Shown here one piece after another: positions 1 to 12,708 of a DNA stretch of 64,000 nt. How positions within the stretch are numbered: position 1 is the first letter of the stretch; the number at the start of each line of letters is the position of its first letter. Source of the DNA: Piromyces finnis. Taxonomy: Eukaryota > Neocallimastigomycota > Neocallimastigomycetes > Neocallimastigales > Neocallimastigaceae. The notes below the pieces were generated by a model. That model searched no databases. It was not told the origin of the DNA and saw only the letters and a program-made list of their open reading frames with translations. Both the position numbers and the translations under genes were made by a program. The stretch lies in the NCBI GenBank assembly GCA_002104945.1, contig MCFH01000040.1, positions 394,501 through 458,500 of the forward strand, in the 5' to 3' direction.

Positions 1-237
1 TTATTAATCTTAAATGATAGTATTTTATTTATTGACATTTATTCGGTAATGATAAAAAAATATTTTATTTTTATATATGATTATTAAATGTAATCAAAAA
101 ACTTTATTTTTTAATAAAAACAATTTAATAAATCTTTTGGAAACAATAATAAAAAAAATATTTATATATATTATATAATATACATGAGGAATACTTACAA
201 TATTATTATCATCTCTAAATAAAACATTAAATTTAAA

Positions 238-3234
238 TTATTCCTCACGTAACGATAGTATTGATTTTTTTGAATTTTCAGATAGTAATTTATTTTTTGC
301 TTTAACATTTAATAAATAGTCTATAAGTAGGTTATAATTTGATGAGTTAAATTCCTTGATATTATAAAGGGAATAAAATTGTTCAGTTGTTTCTGGTAAA
401 CACGTGGCTTCTATAAGTGGGGTATATATAGAATTTAATAAAGGTTTACTATTTTTTTTTTGTTTCATAATATTTATGTAATTTTCAAAGAATCTTGATT
501 TTTTGGCCCAAAATAAAATATTTTTTCCTTTATTATCCAAGAAATCTATGTCAGCGCCATTATCAATTAAATATTTTACGTTTCTCAATGGACCATAGTG
601 TATTGCTATTGTTAAGGGATTTTGTCCTAACGAATCTTGAACATTAATTTTTGCACCATGCTCAATTAAATATTTTATTGTAGTAAAAGAATTATCTATT
701 AACTTTGATATTGAAAAGATTTTACTTGATAAAAATGGATATTTTTCATCTCCAAACATGTATAAACAATGCATTAATGCTGTTCTCTTATCATTATCTA
801 TTGTATTAATATCTGTACCAGCTTCAATAAAATATTGAACCATATGTGGTCTAGAGTAATGTGCTGCAGTAATTAATGCATTCCATCCTTTATTGTTTTT
901 TTCATTTAGGCTGATACCTTGTTGATGTAAGTATTGTACAAGATCTAGATAATCGTACTCCACAGCTAATAATAATGCATTTTTTTCTTCCAAATTTTTT
1001 TTGTGAATATTTACTCCTGATTCTTTTAAATATTGAACAGTCTCAAAATGTCCTTCACGAACAGCTAACATTAACGCATTATTACCATCTTTATCCGTGC
1101 TTTCTATATTTGCTCCATGTTCTATTAAATACTTTACAGTATTGACATATCCGTTCGTTGCTGCATACATTAATGCTGTTCGACCTTCATTGTTTTTTTC
1201 ATTAATAAATGCACCATTTGCTATTAAATATTCAACTAAGTTAAGAAAACCATTTTTAGAAGCTATCATTAATGCGTTATTTCCTATATTGTCTTTAGCA
1301 TTGATATCTACTCCTTGCTCTATTATATACTTTACAAGATGAATATAACCATATTTATTTTCATTATTATTATTGGCATAAATATCTGTTTGCGCATCAA
1401 ATATATTTTTTTTAAATTCTGTCAAAATATCGACATTCATAATTTGTTCTTCTTCCCTTTCTAATGTTTTATATAATGATAAAATGTTATTTCTACATGC
1501 ATGCATTAACATTGTACAATTGTTATTATCAATCTCATGAACATTCATACCAATATTAACCAATGTTTTAACCATATTTAATGATCCATATGTAGCTGCG
1601 ATCATTAATGCATTTTCCCCACTATTAGATTTTTGTTCAAAATTAATGTTTCTGTTAAGAATATCTTTAACAATATTAGAATAGGATAATATAGTCTTAC
1701 ATAAATATGCAAAAGAGTGATAAACGTATAATTGCCCACCACTACAAAAACATGCATGCATTAATGCATTATATCCTTTATAATCTGTTTCATTAATACT
1801 TTTGTTAACTTTTTCGATTTTATTCATTAATAAGGTGAATATATTATATTTACTATCCTTTGCAGCAAACATAATTGCATTTAAACCATGTTTATTTTTA
1901 ATACTTATATTAATTGGCTTATGGTCAAGGAGTAAATCAATAGCTTCTACACGATTACTTGTTATTGCTATCATTAATGCAGTTAATCCGTTTTTGTCTT
2001 GCTTATTAATATCTGCACCCTTATCTAATAAACATTTAATAGCCTGAATATTACCAAATTGGGAAGCATACATAAGTGCTGTTTTTCCTTTATTATCTTG
2101 CTGATTAGGATCTGCTTTATTAATTAATAAGTATTCTAAAACTTTAATATTATATTTTTTTACTGCAGAAAGAATTGGAAATTCGTCATTTCTACTTTTT
2201 TTATTAACGTTAGCGTTATATAATAATAAACGAGTAAAACAATTAAAATTATTAAAATAAATTGCTTGAATTATGGGGGTAATACCATTATCATTGAATT
2301 CATTTACACTAAATCCTTTACTAATTAATAATTCTAAAATATTCAAATTTGAATTTGTTATTGAATTGCTTAAAAGTTTATATCCTAATTCTTCATCAAC
2401 AATAAGTTTTCTTTTTGTTTCATTTTGAAAATTTACATCATAAAAGAATAATGAATTCAACAATACTGGATCACCAATTGAAACAACAGTTTCATATATT
2501 CCTTTAGTAATACTTATTTTCTCATTCTCATTTAAAATCAATTCATCTAGATTCTTTTTGGATATTTTTTTCCGATGTTTTCTAATACCTATTAATTTTA
2601 TTATAAATTCATTATTGTATAATATTTTTTTAATGATTAAATTGAAGTAATTTATAACATTTTCATTTGTTAAATTTTTCAATAAAAATTCTAAACATGA
2701 TTGACTCTTTTCGATTTTATTAATAGGGGAAATGGTATTAATTTTACAATTAATATTAAAATTTCTTTCTATTAAAAAACTTAATTTATTTTTTGATAAG
2801 CTATTAGTTTTTATCAAGTATTGAACAACATTTTGACCTTCACTATTGATATAATGAATATTTGCATTATTATTTAAAAGTAAATCTACGATTTTATAAT
2901 TCTTATGTTGAATAGCAACAAATAATGGATTTTTACCGTCTTGTATATCATAATTCAAATTATAATACTCAGATATAAAAAACTTAATTAATTCAAAAGT
3001 ACATTCATTTTCAATTGAATAAATTAATGGATCAAAGTCCACATTTAAATGAATGCAATTTTGATTGACTTTATTACTTCTTTTTATTAATGGTTGTCTT
3101 ACTATTGATTGCCTTATTTTTTCTATACAATCATATCCGTACTCATGTAAATTAATATTTTTGTAAATTACATATAATTGTAATGAATTTAAATCATTAC
3201 TATTAATAATTGTTTTAAATTCCTTCAAAATCAT
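238..3234 (-). CDS. Large ankyrin-repeat protein
   Basis: A 998-residue protein made mostly of ankyrin repeats, which bind other proteins. Its partner cannot be told from sequence. About 18 repeat units are visible, many with the core G-x-x-A-L-M-x-A and the following L-I-x-x-G-A-x-I-N turn. They are dense from about residue 95 to the C-terminus and degenerate near residues 140-230 and 490-620. There is no signal peptide, membrane segment or catalytic domain. The start used is ATG at 3234; an in-frame TTG lies two codons upstream and is unlikely to be used in a fungus. The gene appears intronless. Long, lineage-expanded ankyrin proteins of this kind are frequent in gut-fungus genomes (general knowledge, not checked). 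The ankyrin call is secure; the function is unknown. Confidence 0.9.
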   Translation of the reverse strand: MILKEFKTIINSNDLNSLQLYVIYKNINLHEYGYDCIEKIRQSIVRQPLIKRSNKVNQNCIHLNVDFDPLIYSIENECTFELIKFFISEYYNLNYDIQDGKNPLFVAIQHKNYKIVDLLLNNNANIHYINSEGQNVVQYLIKTNSLSKNKLSFLIERNFNINCKINTISPINKIEKSQSCLEFLLKNLTNENVINYFNLIIKKILYNNEFIIKLIGIRKHRKKISKKNLDELILNENEKISITKGIYETVVSIGDPVLLNSLFFYDVNFQNETKRKLIVDEELGYKLLSNSITNSNLNILELLISKGFSVNEFNDNGITPIIQAIYFNNFNCFTRLLLYNANVNKKSRNDEFPILSAVKKYNIKVLEYLLINKADPNQQDNKGKTALMYASQFGNIQAIKCLLDKGADINKQDKNGLTALMIAITSNRVEAIDLLLDHKPINISIKNKHGLNAIMFAAKDSKYNIFTLLMNKIEKVNKSINETDYKGYNALMHACFCSGGQLYVYHSFAYLCKTILSYSNIVKDILNRNINFEQKSNSGENALMIAATYGSLNMVKTLVNIGMNVHEIDNNNCTMLMHACRNNILSLYKTLEREEEQIMNVDILTEFKKNIFDAQTDIYANNNNENKYGYIHLVKYIIEQGVDINAKDNIGNNALMIASKNGFLNLVEYLIANGAFINEKNNEGRTALMYAATNGYVNTVKYLIEHGANIESTDKDGNNALMLAVREGHFETVQYLKESGVNIHKKNLEEKNALLLAVEYDYLDLVQYLHQQGISLNEKNNKGWNALITAAHYSRPHMVQYFIEAGTDINTIDNDKRTALMHCLYMFGDEKYPFLSSKIFSISKLIDNSFTTIKYLIEHGAKINVQDSLGQNPLTIAIHYGPLRNVKYLIDNGADIDFLDNKGKNILFWAKKSRFFENYINIMKQKKNSKPLLNSIYTPLIEATCLPETTEQFYSLYNIKEFNSSNYNLLIDYLLNVKAKNKLLSENSKKSILSLREE

Positions 3235-3324
3235 AACCAAATAGCAAATTTTAAAAATCTTATTGTTAAACTTAATTATTTAATATCTACAATAATATCA
3301 AACAATGTATACATCAATGTACGA

Positions 3325-3385
<61 letters not shown>
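3325..3385. repeat. AAT trinucleotide microsatellite
   Basis: About 20 tandem AAT units lie some 90 bp upstream of the ankyrin gene start, in its probable promoter or 5' region. Confidence 0.95.
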
Positions 3386-3547
3386 GTTAACAATGATTTA
3401 ATAATAATATTTACTATTTTTATTATTAAAAGTTTTCAAACAATAATTTACTATTATTGATATTTAAAATTTCTGTAAATCTTATTGCTTTAATATAATG
3501 AAAATGAAAATTAAAAAATAAAAATATTATAAGAATTTTTGAATGGT

Positions 3548-3590
3548 TAATAATATAAAAATAATTAATAATAAAGTTTTTATATTATTA
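3548..3590. repeat. 14-bp perfect AT-only inverted repeat
   Basis: The arms 3548-3561 and 3577-3590 are exact reverse complements (TAATAATATAAAAA) with a 15-nt loop. Because both arms are pure A/T in an A/T-rich background, chance is a real explanation. Confidence 0.6.
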
Positions 3591-6562
3591 GAAATTTAAA
3601 TTCTTAAAGGTTATATAATTTACTTCTATTGAAAAAATTAGTATTAAAGTTTCTCAATAAATGATAAAAAAATAGGAGAATTAAAAGTTTAAATAATATA
3701 GTTTTTAAGTTATAATTCTCCTTATTGTGATAAATGGAAAATATCTATTTTCTAATATTATAAACTTAAATAGTTATTGGTATATGAATATATATTATAA
3801 AAATAATTACTATTATTAATGAAAAGCAATAAGAATATACTTATTTTTTATATTTTATATAGCATATATACTATAAAAGTGGGTTAACAAAAATGTTTAA
3901 AGTATTTAATAAAAAAAAATAATAATATTATTAAAAAAATTAATATAATTTTTTTTTTTATATTGAACTTAATATTTATATATGGTAGTTTTTAAGCAGC
4001 TATTGGAACCATAATCCTCCTAAACTTTCCTAAATTACGGAAAAATGATTTTCTATATTTTTGAAAAGTTTTATTATTTAAATGAAAGTGTTACAAATAA
4101 TAAATATAATAGGATAAATTTTATTATTGTAATTTAAAGTTTCATATCAATTTGATGTAGTTTAATTAATAATTAACTTTTTAATTTAAATAATAAAGTA
4201 TAGTGTTTTAATTAATATTTTTTTTATTTAATATAAATTCAATTGTAAGGCTGACTTAATATGTTATTGAGTTTTATATTTCTATCCAATAATATAATTC
4301 TATCAAATATATTAGTATTTTATTTTTATTTTGTGTATCAATAAATAAAAGTTAAAAAATATAAAAAAGTTTAAAATTAATTAATTATTAATTATTTTTT
4401 ATTATTATATAAATAGTTTAGCCCATAGAAAATTAATAAATTAAATAATAGTTTTAATGATCCTTATTAATAATGTTTCAAATTAAGTTTATAATTATTT
4501 TTTTTTAAAATTTTTTTTTAGGAATATTTTTCATATTAAATTAAAAATTTCCTGAACTAATATATTAATACTTGATACATACTTGATACTCTGTAATAAT
4601 TCATTAATGATTAAATGAATTATATAAAACCTGTGAAATATTATATTCCAAATAATAATGAAACCTATTAAACATTCTTCTAAAAACCTTTTTAATATAT
4701 TTTTTTGCTTATAACCTACTATCCACATAAAAATATAATTAATGCTACAAAACAAAAACAAATATATACATTAGATACATTAATCTTTGAAAAGTAATTT
4801 TTTATCTATAATTTTTTACATTATATTTAAATAGTTCTTTTATATAAAAACATAAAATGTAAAATCATTTTTTATTAAAAATATCTATTATTATGACAAT
4901 GGAGATACTACAAGTTTAAATGAGGACTATTCTATTTGTATAATATATTAGCATCCTTTAATTAATAAAGTAAAGTAAAAATATAATCTTGTAGTTTTAT
5001 TTTATTAAAAGTAAGATTATAATATTATGGTTTATTTTTATTAAAAAAAAAAACGAAAATAACAAAAATAATATTAAAAGAGATAATATTATTATGGTTT
5101 ATTTTATTAAAAGCAGATATTGAAAATGATATTTATTTATTAATAAAAAAAATTTTCAATTAAGAATTATAATATATATATAAAGCTTTTTTTTTATAAT
5201 TTAATTTTTTTAATTTTCCTATTGATAAATTGTAATACAATTTTCCCTTAGTTACTATAAAATAAGGTTTCATATTTCTCCTTTTTAAATTAAAAAATTA
5301 TTTATTTATTCATTAACAAAACATCATAACTGATAATTATTTATGAAAGAGTTAATAAATATTATATAGGAATGTTATATTAATACATATATTATACTAT
5401 ATTCAATATTAAATTAATTTTTTTTAAAAATAACAAAAATAAAACAATATAATATAAAATCAATATATGTTTATAATATTTCCATATGATAATTTATGTA
5501 AAAATTATTATATTGTTTAATAAAAAAATGATAATAATTTTTCTATTTATAGAAAATAGAGTTTATTATTATTATTTTTTTTTTATTATTGATAAAAAAT
5601 TTTTTTTATTTAATTATAATTTTTTTTGTTTAATTAAAAGGCAAGAATGATAATTAGTAAAATTTTTATTCATAATATTTTTTATATTATTATCAATTAA
5701 CCAATTTATTAATTTCAACAAATGAATTTAAAAAAAAAAAAATGGCATATATAAATTATATCAATGATGTGTATTTTATTCATCATTTTATTCATATGGT
5801 GTTTATATTTAATTCAAATAAGGTTTAATTTATACTTAATTTTTTAACTTTTCCTTTTTTATTAAAGTATAAATAAATGGTTAATTTTAATAAATAATAA
5901 ACTTTTTAATTTATAACAATTTAATTTTAATATTAATATAATAAATAAATATATATTATGGTATCATATCTTATATTAAATATTCAATATAATTTTATAT
6001 ATTATTTATTAAATATAATATGTTAAATCATTTAGGATTATTTGAGGAATTTTAATTTTATATATTGTTTTTTTAAACAATGAAATGAAAATTTATTTTT
6101 AACTACCTATAAACTATTTTCCGCATAATATTTTTAATAGAAATGATAAAGTAAATCATTTTTCGTTTTAAATATATTGTTTTATGAGTTTTTATCATTA
6201 TACAAACCTTAATAATTATATTTTTTAATAATAAAAATCTCATCGTGTATTTATTTAAATCATATATAAAAATATAAATATTTTCTTTTTTTTTTAAAAA
6301 AAATTTTTTTTTATTATATAATAGTTATTTAAAAAAAAGAATATATATTTATTATATGAATATATATTGAATTAATTGAAATAATTTAAAAAATAAATAA
6401 GAATGTTTTAATAATAAAAAAGTGAACTTTACAATAAAGTAATTTCAAAAGATAAAAATAATATAATATTTTAAATTTTATTTGGAATTATATATATTGA
6501 AATATATTTTTCATTTGGCGAAGTATTTTAATTATCCTCATTTTACATTTAAAATATCAAAA

Positions 6563-7555
6563 ATGGTAAATAAGTTAATTATAACCATTTTTTTAAAAAA
6601 AGAATTTGTAAAAAAGGAATTATTTAATAAACATAATATATCATACAAGTATCAAAATAGGAATTTTTATTATTATCATATCCCGAATTTTAAAAAGATA
6701 ATAAAATCAAATATGAAAATTCAGAAAATTAGTAAATTATTACTTGAAAATATAATAACCTTAGATACAAATTTATATAAAAAAATTAAAAATATGAAAG
6801 GATATAAAGTATCAAATAAATATAAGAAATATAAATTGATAAAAAGCAAATACAATATGTATTCTATACAAAATTCGAAACCATGTGAATTAGTTTCACA
6901 GATAAACCATAATATTATTAACCCTATTGATAACCACCCTGAAAATATAACCTCAAAATCAATTATACCCCAGTTTAGTATTCATTGTCGTTCTAAATCA
7001 GTGACGTTTGTTGAAGACTGTCTAGAACAAATTCGACTTTTTAATATTTCAGATCCCCCAAATAGTATAAATATGACACCAACCCATTATTCTACTGGTA
7101 GAATAAATTCTCATTCTCTAATGAAATTTAATAGACATAATCGAAATGAAGAGATAATACCCTTTACATCAGAGGAATTAAAGGAAAACGCATTATATGA
7201 CCATCCAGTTAGAAAACATCGCCCTTATTCAAAGTTTAATATGCCTTATAATTTAAAAATGGATTTTTCTTTTGGTGACCCTATATCCCCCAAATCTTTA
7301 CCATCTAGAAATTCTCCTTCATCAGAAAATACTTATAATTATAAAATAAGTGATATGAAAAATAATAAAATTACGAATGCAACAAATATTTTTATCCCTA
7401 AACACAAAAGATCTCCTGTATTGTCAACTAATTATACATTTTCATCGAACTCATTGGAAAACTCTATAAATTTTATGAATGAAAAAGAAACATTACATCA
7501 TACCTCTTTTATAGTTAAATCACAACCAATTCACCCATTAAACCAATTAGTATAA
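6563..7555 (+). CDS. Protein with PP1-docking (RVxF-type) motif
   Basis: A 330-residue protein of unknown function. The clear feature is at residues 145-165: K-S-V-T-F, then acidic residues, E-Q-I-R-L-F, and D-P-P. This matches the docking motif of protein phosphatase 1 glycogen-targeting subunits (Gac1, Gip2/Pig2, PPP1R3), whose consensus is V-x-F-A-x, then V-R-x-F, then D-x-P. The CBM21 glycogen-binding domain that normally follows is not visible. The rest is basic and Asn/Ser/Pro-rich, so this is either a divergent PP1 regulator or a protein that kept only the docking part. ATG at 6563 sits in a good AAAAATGG context; the frame is open from 6467 but has no earlier ATG, so an upstream exon is possible. 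The motif is seen directly; the role is inferred. Confidence 0.55.
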   Translation: MVNKLIITIFLKKEFVKKELFNKHNISYKYQNRNFYYYHIPNFKKIIKSNMKIQKISKLLLENIITLDTNLYKKIKNMKGYKVSNKYKKYKLIKSKYNMYSIQNSKPCELVSQINHNIINPIDNHPENITSKSIIPQFSIHCRSKSVTFVEDCLEQIRLFNISDPPNSINMTPTHYSTGRINSHSLMKFNRHNRNEEIIPFTSEELKENALYDHPVRKHRPYSKFNMPYNLKMDFSFGDPISPKSLPSRNSPSSENTYNYKISDMKNNKITNATNIFIPKHKRSPVLSTNYTFSSNSLENSINFMNEKETLHHTSFIVKSQPIHPLNQLV

Positions 7556-10020
7556 ATTAATAATATCATTTATCATTCCAATAATATAATTATAAATATA
7601 GTTTTTATTTTTATTGAAAAAAATATATATTTAATTATACCATAATTTATATCAATCAGGAGATTAATTTTTATATGCATTATATATTTATATTTAATAA
7701 TGCAAAATTTTTGGCTATTATTTTAACATTAAATATATACATTATTTTTGATTTTTAAAGAGAACTAGTTATTTATATACTGATATAGTTCAATATTATA
7801 TATATATATATATTTATTTAATGATTTAATAAAATTGTTATTATAGTAACAATACATATAAATGTAGATAAAGATTTAAAAGTTATAAAAACATAAATAA
7901 TAATTAATGTAATTATTTTGTACCAGATTATTTATTAAATAAACATTAAACACCTACTATATCTATTAATTTAATAAAAATTAAAAAAAAAAGAGTAACT
8001 AATAAAAATTATATATAATACCTAAGAGAAAAGAAAATTATTTTTCATTAATACTTTGGTTTAGCACTATTAAAAAATATGTGTCTGCATGGTTATAAAT
8101 TTATAAATTATATGGAAAAACTTATAGCTATACAAATGGTTTATAGCTTATAGCTTTACTCATTAATAAAATTAGCTTTTCCATATAATTTTTATGTGGC
8201 TTAATATTAATTATTAGATATTATTACTACTAAATTTAAAAAATAAAATTTATAAAATTAAAATTCTACAAGGTAATTCAATTAAATAATAATTATTTAA
8301 ATTGGGGCGTATTATTATTGTTTCTTGAAAATATAACTACTAAATCCTTTTTATTTTTTAATAGATGTGATGGTAGTAATAATTTAAAGATAATAAATTT
8401 GAAATAATATTTTTTTTTATCTTAATTATTATTCAATATAAATAAATAGATTATGAAATATTACAAATTATTAGATATGGAAATATTTTATATTAATTAA
8501 TATAAAAAAAATATATTTTAGATTCTAGATTAACTTTTTTTTTTTTTTTTAAAAAAAAAGAATTTCAGGGTCAAATTTAAGGATATTAAAAAAAAAAAAG
8601 ATTTCCGAAAAAGGAAGATCAATAATAAAAAAAAATTCTAGTAAATATAATAATTTCCGAAATATAGGAGATTTATTATATATATCCTTTATAATATATA
8701 ATTAATTATAAATTTAATAATAAAACAAATTGGGAGCCTGTTTTATAAAATCCAAAATATTAACTATCTGAAGTAAAATATATCTACTCTCTCCTTTTTT
8801 TTTTTTTTTTTAATGCAAAATGTATTAATATATTAATATGTTTATTTATTTGATTTTATATGAAGGTTTAATAATGCAGTTCTATATAAAAACGTTATTT
8901 ATTTACTGACTTGGTTCATTTTTAAATTTAAATCCATTTTTTTTTTTTTTAATGACTTATAAACTTTTAATATTATTTTAACTAAGATTTTGATACATGT
9001 ATTTAAAAATACATTTAAAATTTTAAAAAATAAACACAAATGAATAAACAAATGGTTATAATTTTAATTATTATAAGAAGACCATTATTATATTAAAGTA
9101 TAATCATTGTATTTGATATTTGATTTATGTTGATTTCCAATAGGACTCAGAATTAAGGATTCAATTTTTTTAGGGGACAAATTTATGATTTCCATTGGTG
9201 GCGCTGGTCCTTTATTTTAATGCTTTCAGCACTCTTGTATATTACTTTAACTCTTTTGAGCATATTGACCATTGTTAGCTAATAAACTATTAAAAGTTCC
9301 GCAGAACCGTCAAGAACAGAAAATGATTAGTTTTCATAAGTGCCTTGTTTAATTTTGACATACTCCTCATGAAGTAATTTAAATATTTTTTTTTTTTTTT
9401 TGTTATTACACGCATAAATATTTATTGGATTATTAGAACTATAATTAACTAAATTATTATTTAAATACTATAATAATTATTCAAACTAAAAGAAATTAGA
9501 ATTACCATCTTCAACGTTATTATTAATAATATTATTAAAAGGATCATTGATTTTATTCCCTTTACTATTATACTATTATTTTAATTATCCAACCTGAATT
9601 AACGTAGACATTTTACACTAATATATTGGAGGAAAGCCAAGTCTTTTGAAATAGAGTTGTAAATGATATAGTTTTGTAAACACCTACAACTCATCAAAAT
9701 TAAAACCCAAACCTAAAACTTTTTTTTTTAATTTTTATAATTTTTTATAATTTTTATTTTTTATTTTTTTTGTACAATGTTGCAAAAATTAAAAAAAAAG
9801 TTATATTTATATAGATTATATTTTTTATTATTTTTTTATATATTAACTTTATTTATTTAAATGTATTTTTATTTATTTGTTTTTTTTTTATTCATAATCT
9901 TCTTTTTTTGTATTTATAAATGTGCTTATTGAAATTTTTATTATATTAGTTTTTTTTTTCTTTCATTCTTTCATTCTTTCGTTCTTTTTTATTTATTCTT
10001 TTTTTATAAATAAATTAAAT
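7556..10020. other. Intergenic region with inverted repeat and GC-richer island
   Basis: No intact gene is seen. It contains a 15-bp inverted repeat (8105-8191) and a patch at about 9120-9720 with more G/C than the rest of the non-coding DNA. The 3' end of SEC13 (minus strand) lies immediately to the right. Confidence 0.65.
8105..8191. repeat. 15-bp perfect inverted repeat, 57-nt spacer
   Basis: The left arm 8105-8119 (AAATTATATGGAAAA) and right arm 8177-8191 are exact reverse complements. Between them the octamer TTATAGCT occurs three times. It may be a small hairpin RNA, a short MITE-like relic or a chance palindrome. No target-site duplication is evident. Confidence 0.55.
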
Positions 10021-11870
10021 TTATTGTTGGGCCATGGCTGGAGCATTAACATTGCCTTCAGTAACATCACCTACTATTTCCCATTCACCTTCAAGATTTT
10101 CTTTCCATAAAGTAACCTTATTATCACCAGTAGAAACAGCTAAAATATTACCAGAAGTAGACCAGCTAACTCTCCAGACAACATCTGGGAATGGTTCATT
10201 TAATAAGTATTTCTTATTCCAGGTAGCAGTTGGAGCATCTTGAGTCCAAATTATAACAGTTTTATCCTATAAAGCATTAATTATTACATATATTTAAAAA
10301 TATTTAGTATTTCTTGAAAAAAAAAGAAAAAAACATATTTTACTCTTTTTTTTTTTCTTTTAAGAAAAAAAACATTAATCATACTTGTGAGCAACTAGCT
10401 AAGTAAGTATTTGGTAAACCAATGCTTGGAGCCCAAGCAATATCACGTACCCAATCTTGATGACCTTCAAGAGTGGTTTCTTCATTCCAGCCATTTGATT
10501 CTTCCCTAATAAATATTTATATTATAAAAAAAATGTTAAAAATAATGTAGATAATATGTTATTTAAAATTTAATTTTTATGAAATTTACTTCCAAATTTT
10601 TATTATATTATCACAACCGGCTGAGGCAAAACGCTTTTGTGAATTAGTCTTATTGTCACCGACCATAGAAATAAGAGTTCCTGGAACACTAGCTGGAGCC
10701 CAAGAAATGGCATTACAACCAATAGAGTGGGCAGCAAACATATTCATATCCCAAGTACCATCATCTATGATTATATATATAGTTATATTTGGTTTAATTA
10801 TTAAATCTTTATTGTAAAATTTAATTATATATACGTAAAATAAAATTTTACCTTTGCAAGTAAGAATAGATATTTTTCCATCGGATGAGGCACATCCAAG
10901 AATTAAACCATATTCATGTGGAGCCCAAGCAATTGAATTGACTAAATTTTTTTAAATTATAATGTTTGTATTTATAAATACCATTTTTTAATATTTTATT
11001 TGAAATTATACGCCATAAGAATAGCTATTTTATATTTTTACCTGAGGCTGAGTGAGCGGTGTGTTCTTTAATTTTGCTCCAAGTACCATTAGTTTCTTTC
11101 CAAATAATGACTTTAGTATCATATGAGCAAGAAGCTAATAAAGTACCAAATTTTGGATGAGCCCATGCAACTTGCCAAACTGGACCTTCATGACTTCATT
11201 ATGAAATTAGTAACAGAATTTTAAATAAATCAATAAATTATAATATTTTGATATAATAATAATAAAAAAATAATTTAATAATTTTTGTTTTATCAACAAT
11301 AACAATAATTTTTAATTCTAATATTAAAGTTAATAATATTGTAAGTAAAAAATATTTTATCGCTTAAAATGTTTTGAAGTATACCCAATTAAAGTTTCAG
11401 CAGCTTCATTACCACTTTCAACATCAAAAATCTTAATAGTACGATCTGATGAACAAGTTGCAAGTCTTTTTCCATAATAATCCATAGCAGCATCATGCTT
11501 TTTATTCACATTATTTAATACCATAGTTTATTTGATTTTTTTTTCGAGATTTATTTGAAATTTGTTTAATTGTTATTTTGTTGAAAAATAAATATTAAAA
11601 TTGAAAATTGAATTTACTTATTAGTATATATTGTTTATTTATATAATAATAATTCATTTTATTCCTTTATTATTGTTATTATTATTATTATTATTATTAT
11701 TTTTTTGATTAAATATATTTATTTTAAATAATGGAATATGATAATAAATAAACCACTATATATTTATTTATATATTAAATCACATTATATATTTTTTGTG
11801 TTGGTTTAAAGTTAATACATACGATCATATCCTCATGATGAGTAGCAATTTCAGATGATTGATTATCCAT
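10021..11870 (-). CDS. SEC13: SEC13, COPII and nuclear-pore WD40 protein
   Basis: A WD40 beta-propeller that pairs with Sec31 in the outer COPII coat and is also part of the Nup84/Y nuclear-pore complex and the SEA/GATOR complex. Seven exons were traced: 11823-11870, 11385-11497, 11042-11193, 10852-10941, 10590-10764, 10385-10505, 10021-10266. They join in frame to 314 residues (yeast about 297, human 322). Family landmarks appear in order: H-E-D-M-I-H-D-A near residue 12, [37 protein letters not shown][11 protein letters not shown], and V-W-R-V-S-W-S. Exon 1 encodes only 16 residues and is confirmed by the conserved H-E-D-M-I joining directly to H-D-A. The protein is soluble, with no signal peptide. 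ALG13 lies upstream on the same strand, separated by 838 nt. Confidence 0.97.
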
Positions 11871-12708
11871 AATTATTATTATATATGAATTAAATTATTA
11901 TTTATATATATATATTTTTATCTTTTATCTTCCTTTTAATTTTATTTTATTATTATTATTTATATTTTTTTAAAAGTAATTTTTATTATTAAAATTATTT
12001 CAATAATATTAAAAGGTGAAAAAGAATTTCCAATTAAAATTTGTTGTTTATTAATAATTATCCATTTATATTTTTAGTATTTACATTTATTGTTTATTTT
12101 TAATTTATTTATTTATTTATTAATTAATAAATGATAAAATATATACAAGATAATATTAATTAATTACAATGTTATTTTTTATTTTAATTGTTTATACAAT
12201 AACAATATATTATTATTACCTTTTCTAATTTTTAAAATGAAATCTTTTAACTTTTTTAGAAAATAAAAAATAATATTAAAAAAAAAATATTTATTATTAT
12301 TATTATTATTATAATATTGAAAATAAATTTAATTAAATTATACACGTATTTTAATTTTAGTATTAGTTAAATTATTACATTAATTATATGTATACATTGT
12401 ATTATAATGAAAATAAAAAAACTATATAATGTAATACATTCTGGAAAAATCCAATCATCCATATTAATCTCAAATTATAAAATACGTTTATTAAAATAAC
12501 TTTTGAAATAAAAAAAAAATAATAATTGTTAAACTATTAACAGAAAAAGGATTTATAATTTTGTATTTTCCATTAGTTCATATTTTGCGTTGTTTTAATA
12601 TATTATTATTTATTTTTTTTTTAACTCTTATGTTATAAATATTAAGATAGTTTTTAATTTTTTGAATATTATAATACAATTTAAAAAAAAAGACTCTGTA
12701 ATAATTTT
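11871..12708. other. Intergenic region between SEC13 and ALG13
   Basis: This is the SEC13 5' flank and ALG13 3' flank. It is A/T-rich with short ATT runs near 11943-11960 and 12291-12311. No gene or structured RNA is recognised. Confidence 0.7.

Larger units (their letters stand above)
3235..6562. other. AT-rich intergenic region
   Basis: No convincing gene is seen on either strand. The stretch holds an AAT microsatellite (3325-3385), a 14-bp perfect inverted repeat (3548-3561 with 3577-3590), a 10-bp inverted repeat around 3670-3716, and near-duplicate segments around 5029-5050 and 5088-5110. A 76-codon minus ORF at 4531-4761 is low-complexity and unsupported. Confidence 0.7.

Noticed and set aside
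4531-4761. 76-codon minus-strand ORF with hydrophobic residues
   Set aside because: No recognisable domain, A/T-driven composition, no supporting neighbours or splice-linked exons.
9922-10243. Two small plus-strand ORFs at the end of SEC13
   Set aside because: They overlap the minus-strand SEC13 last exon, which has strong family support, or are T-rich low complexity.
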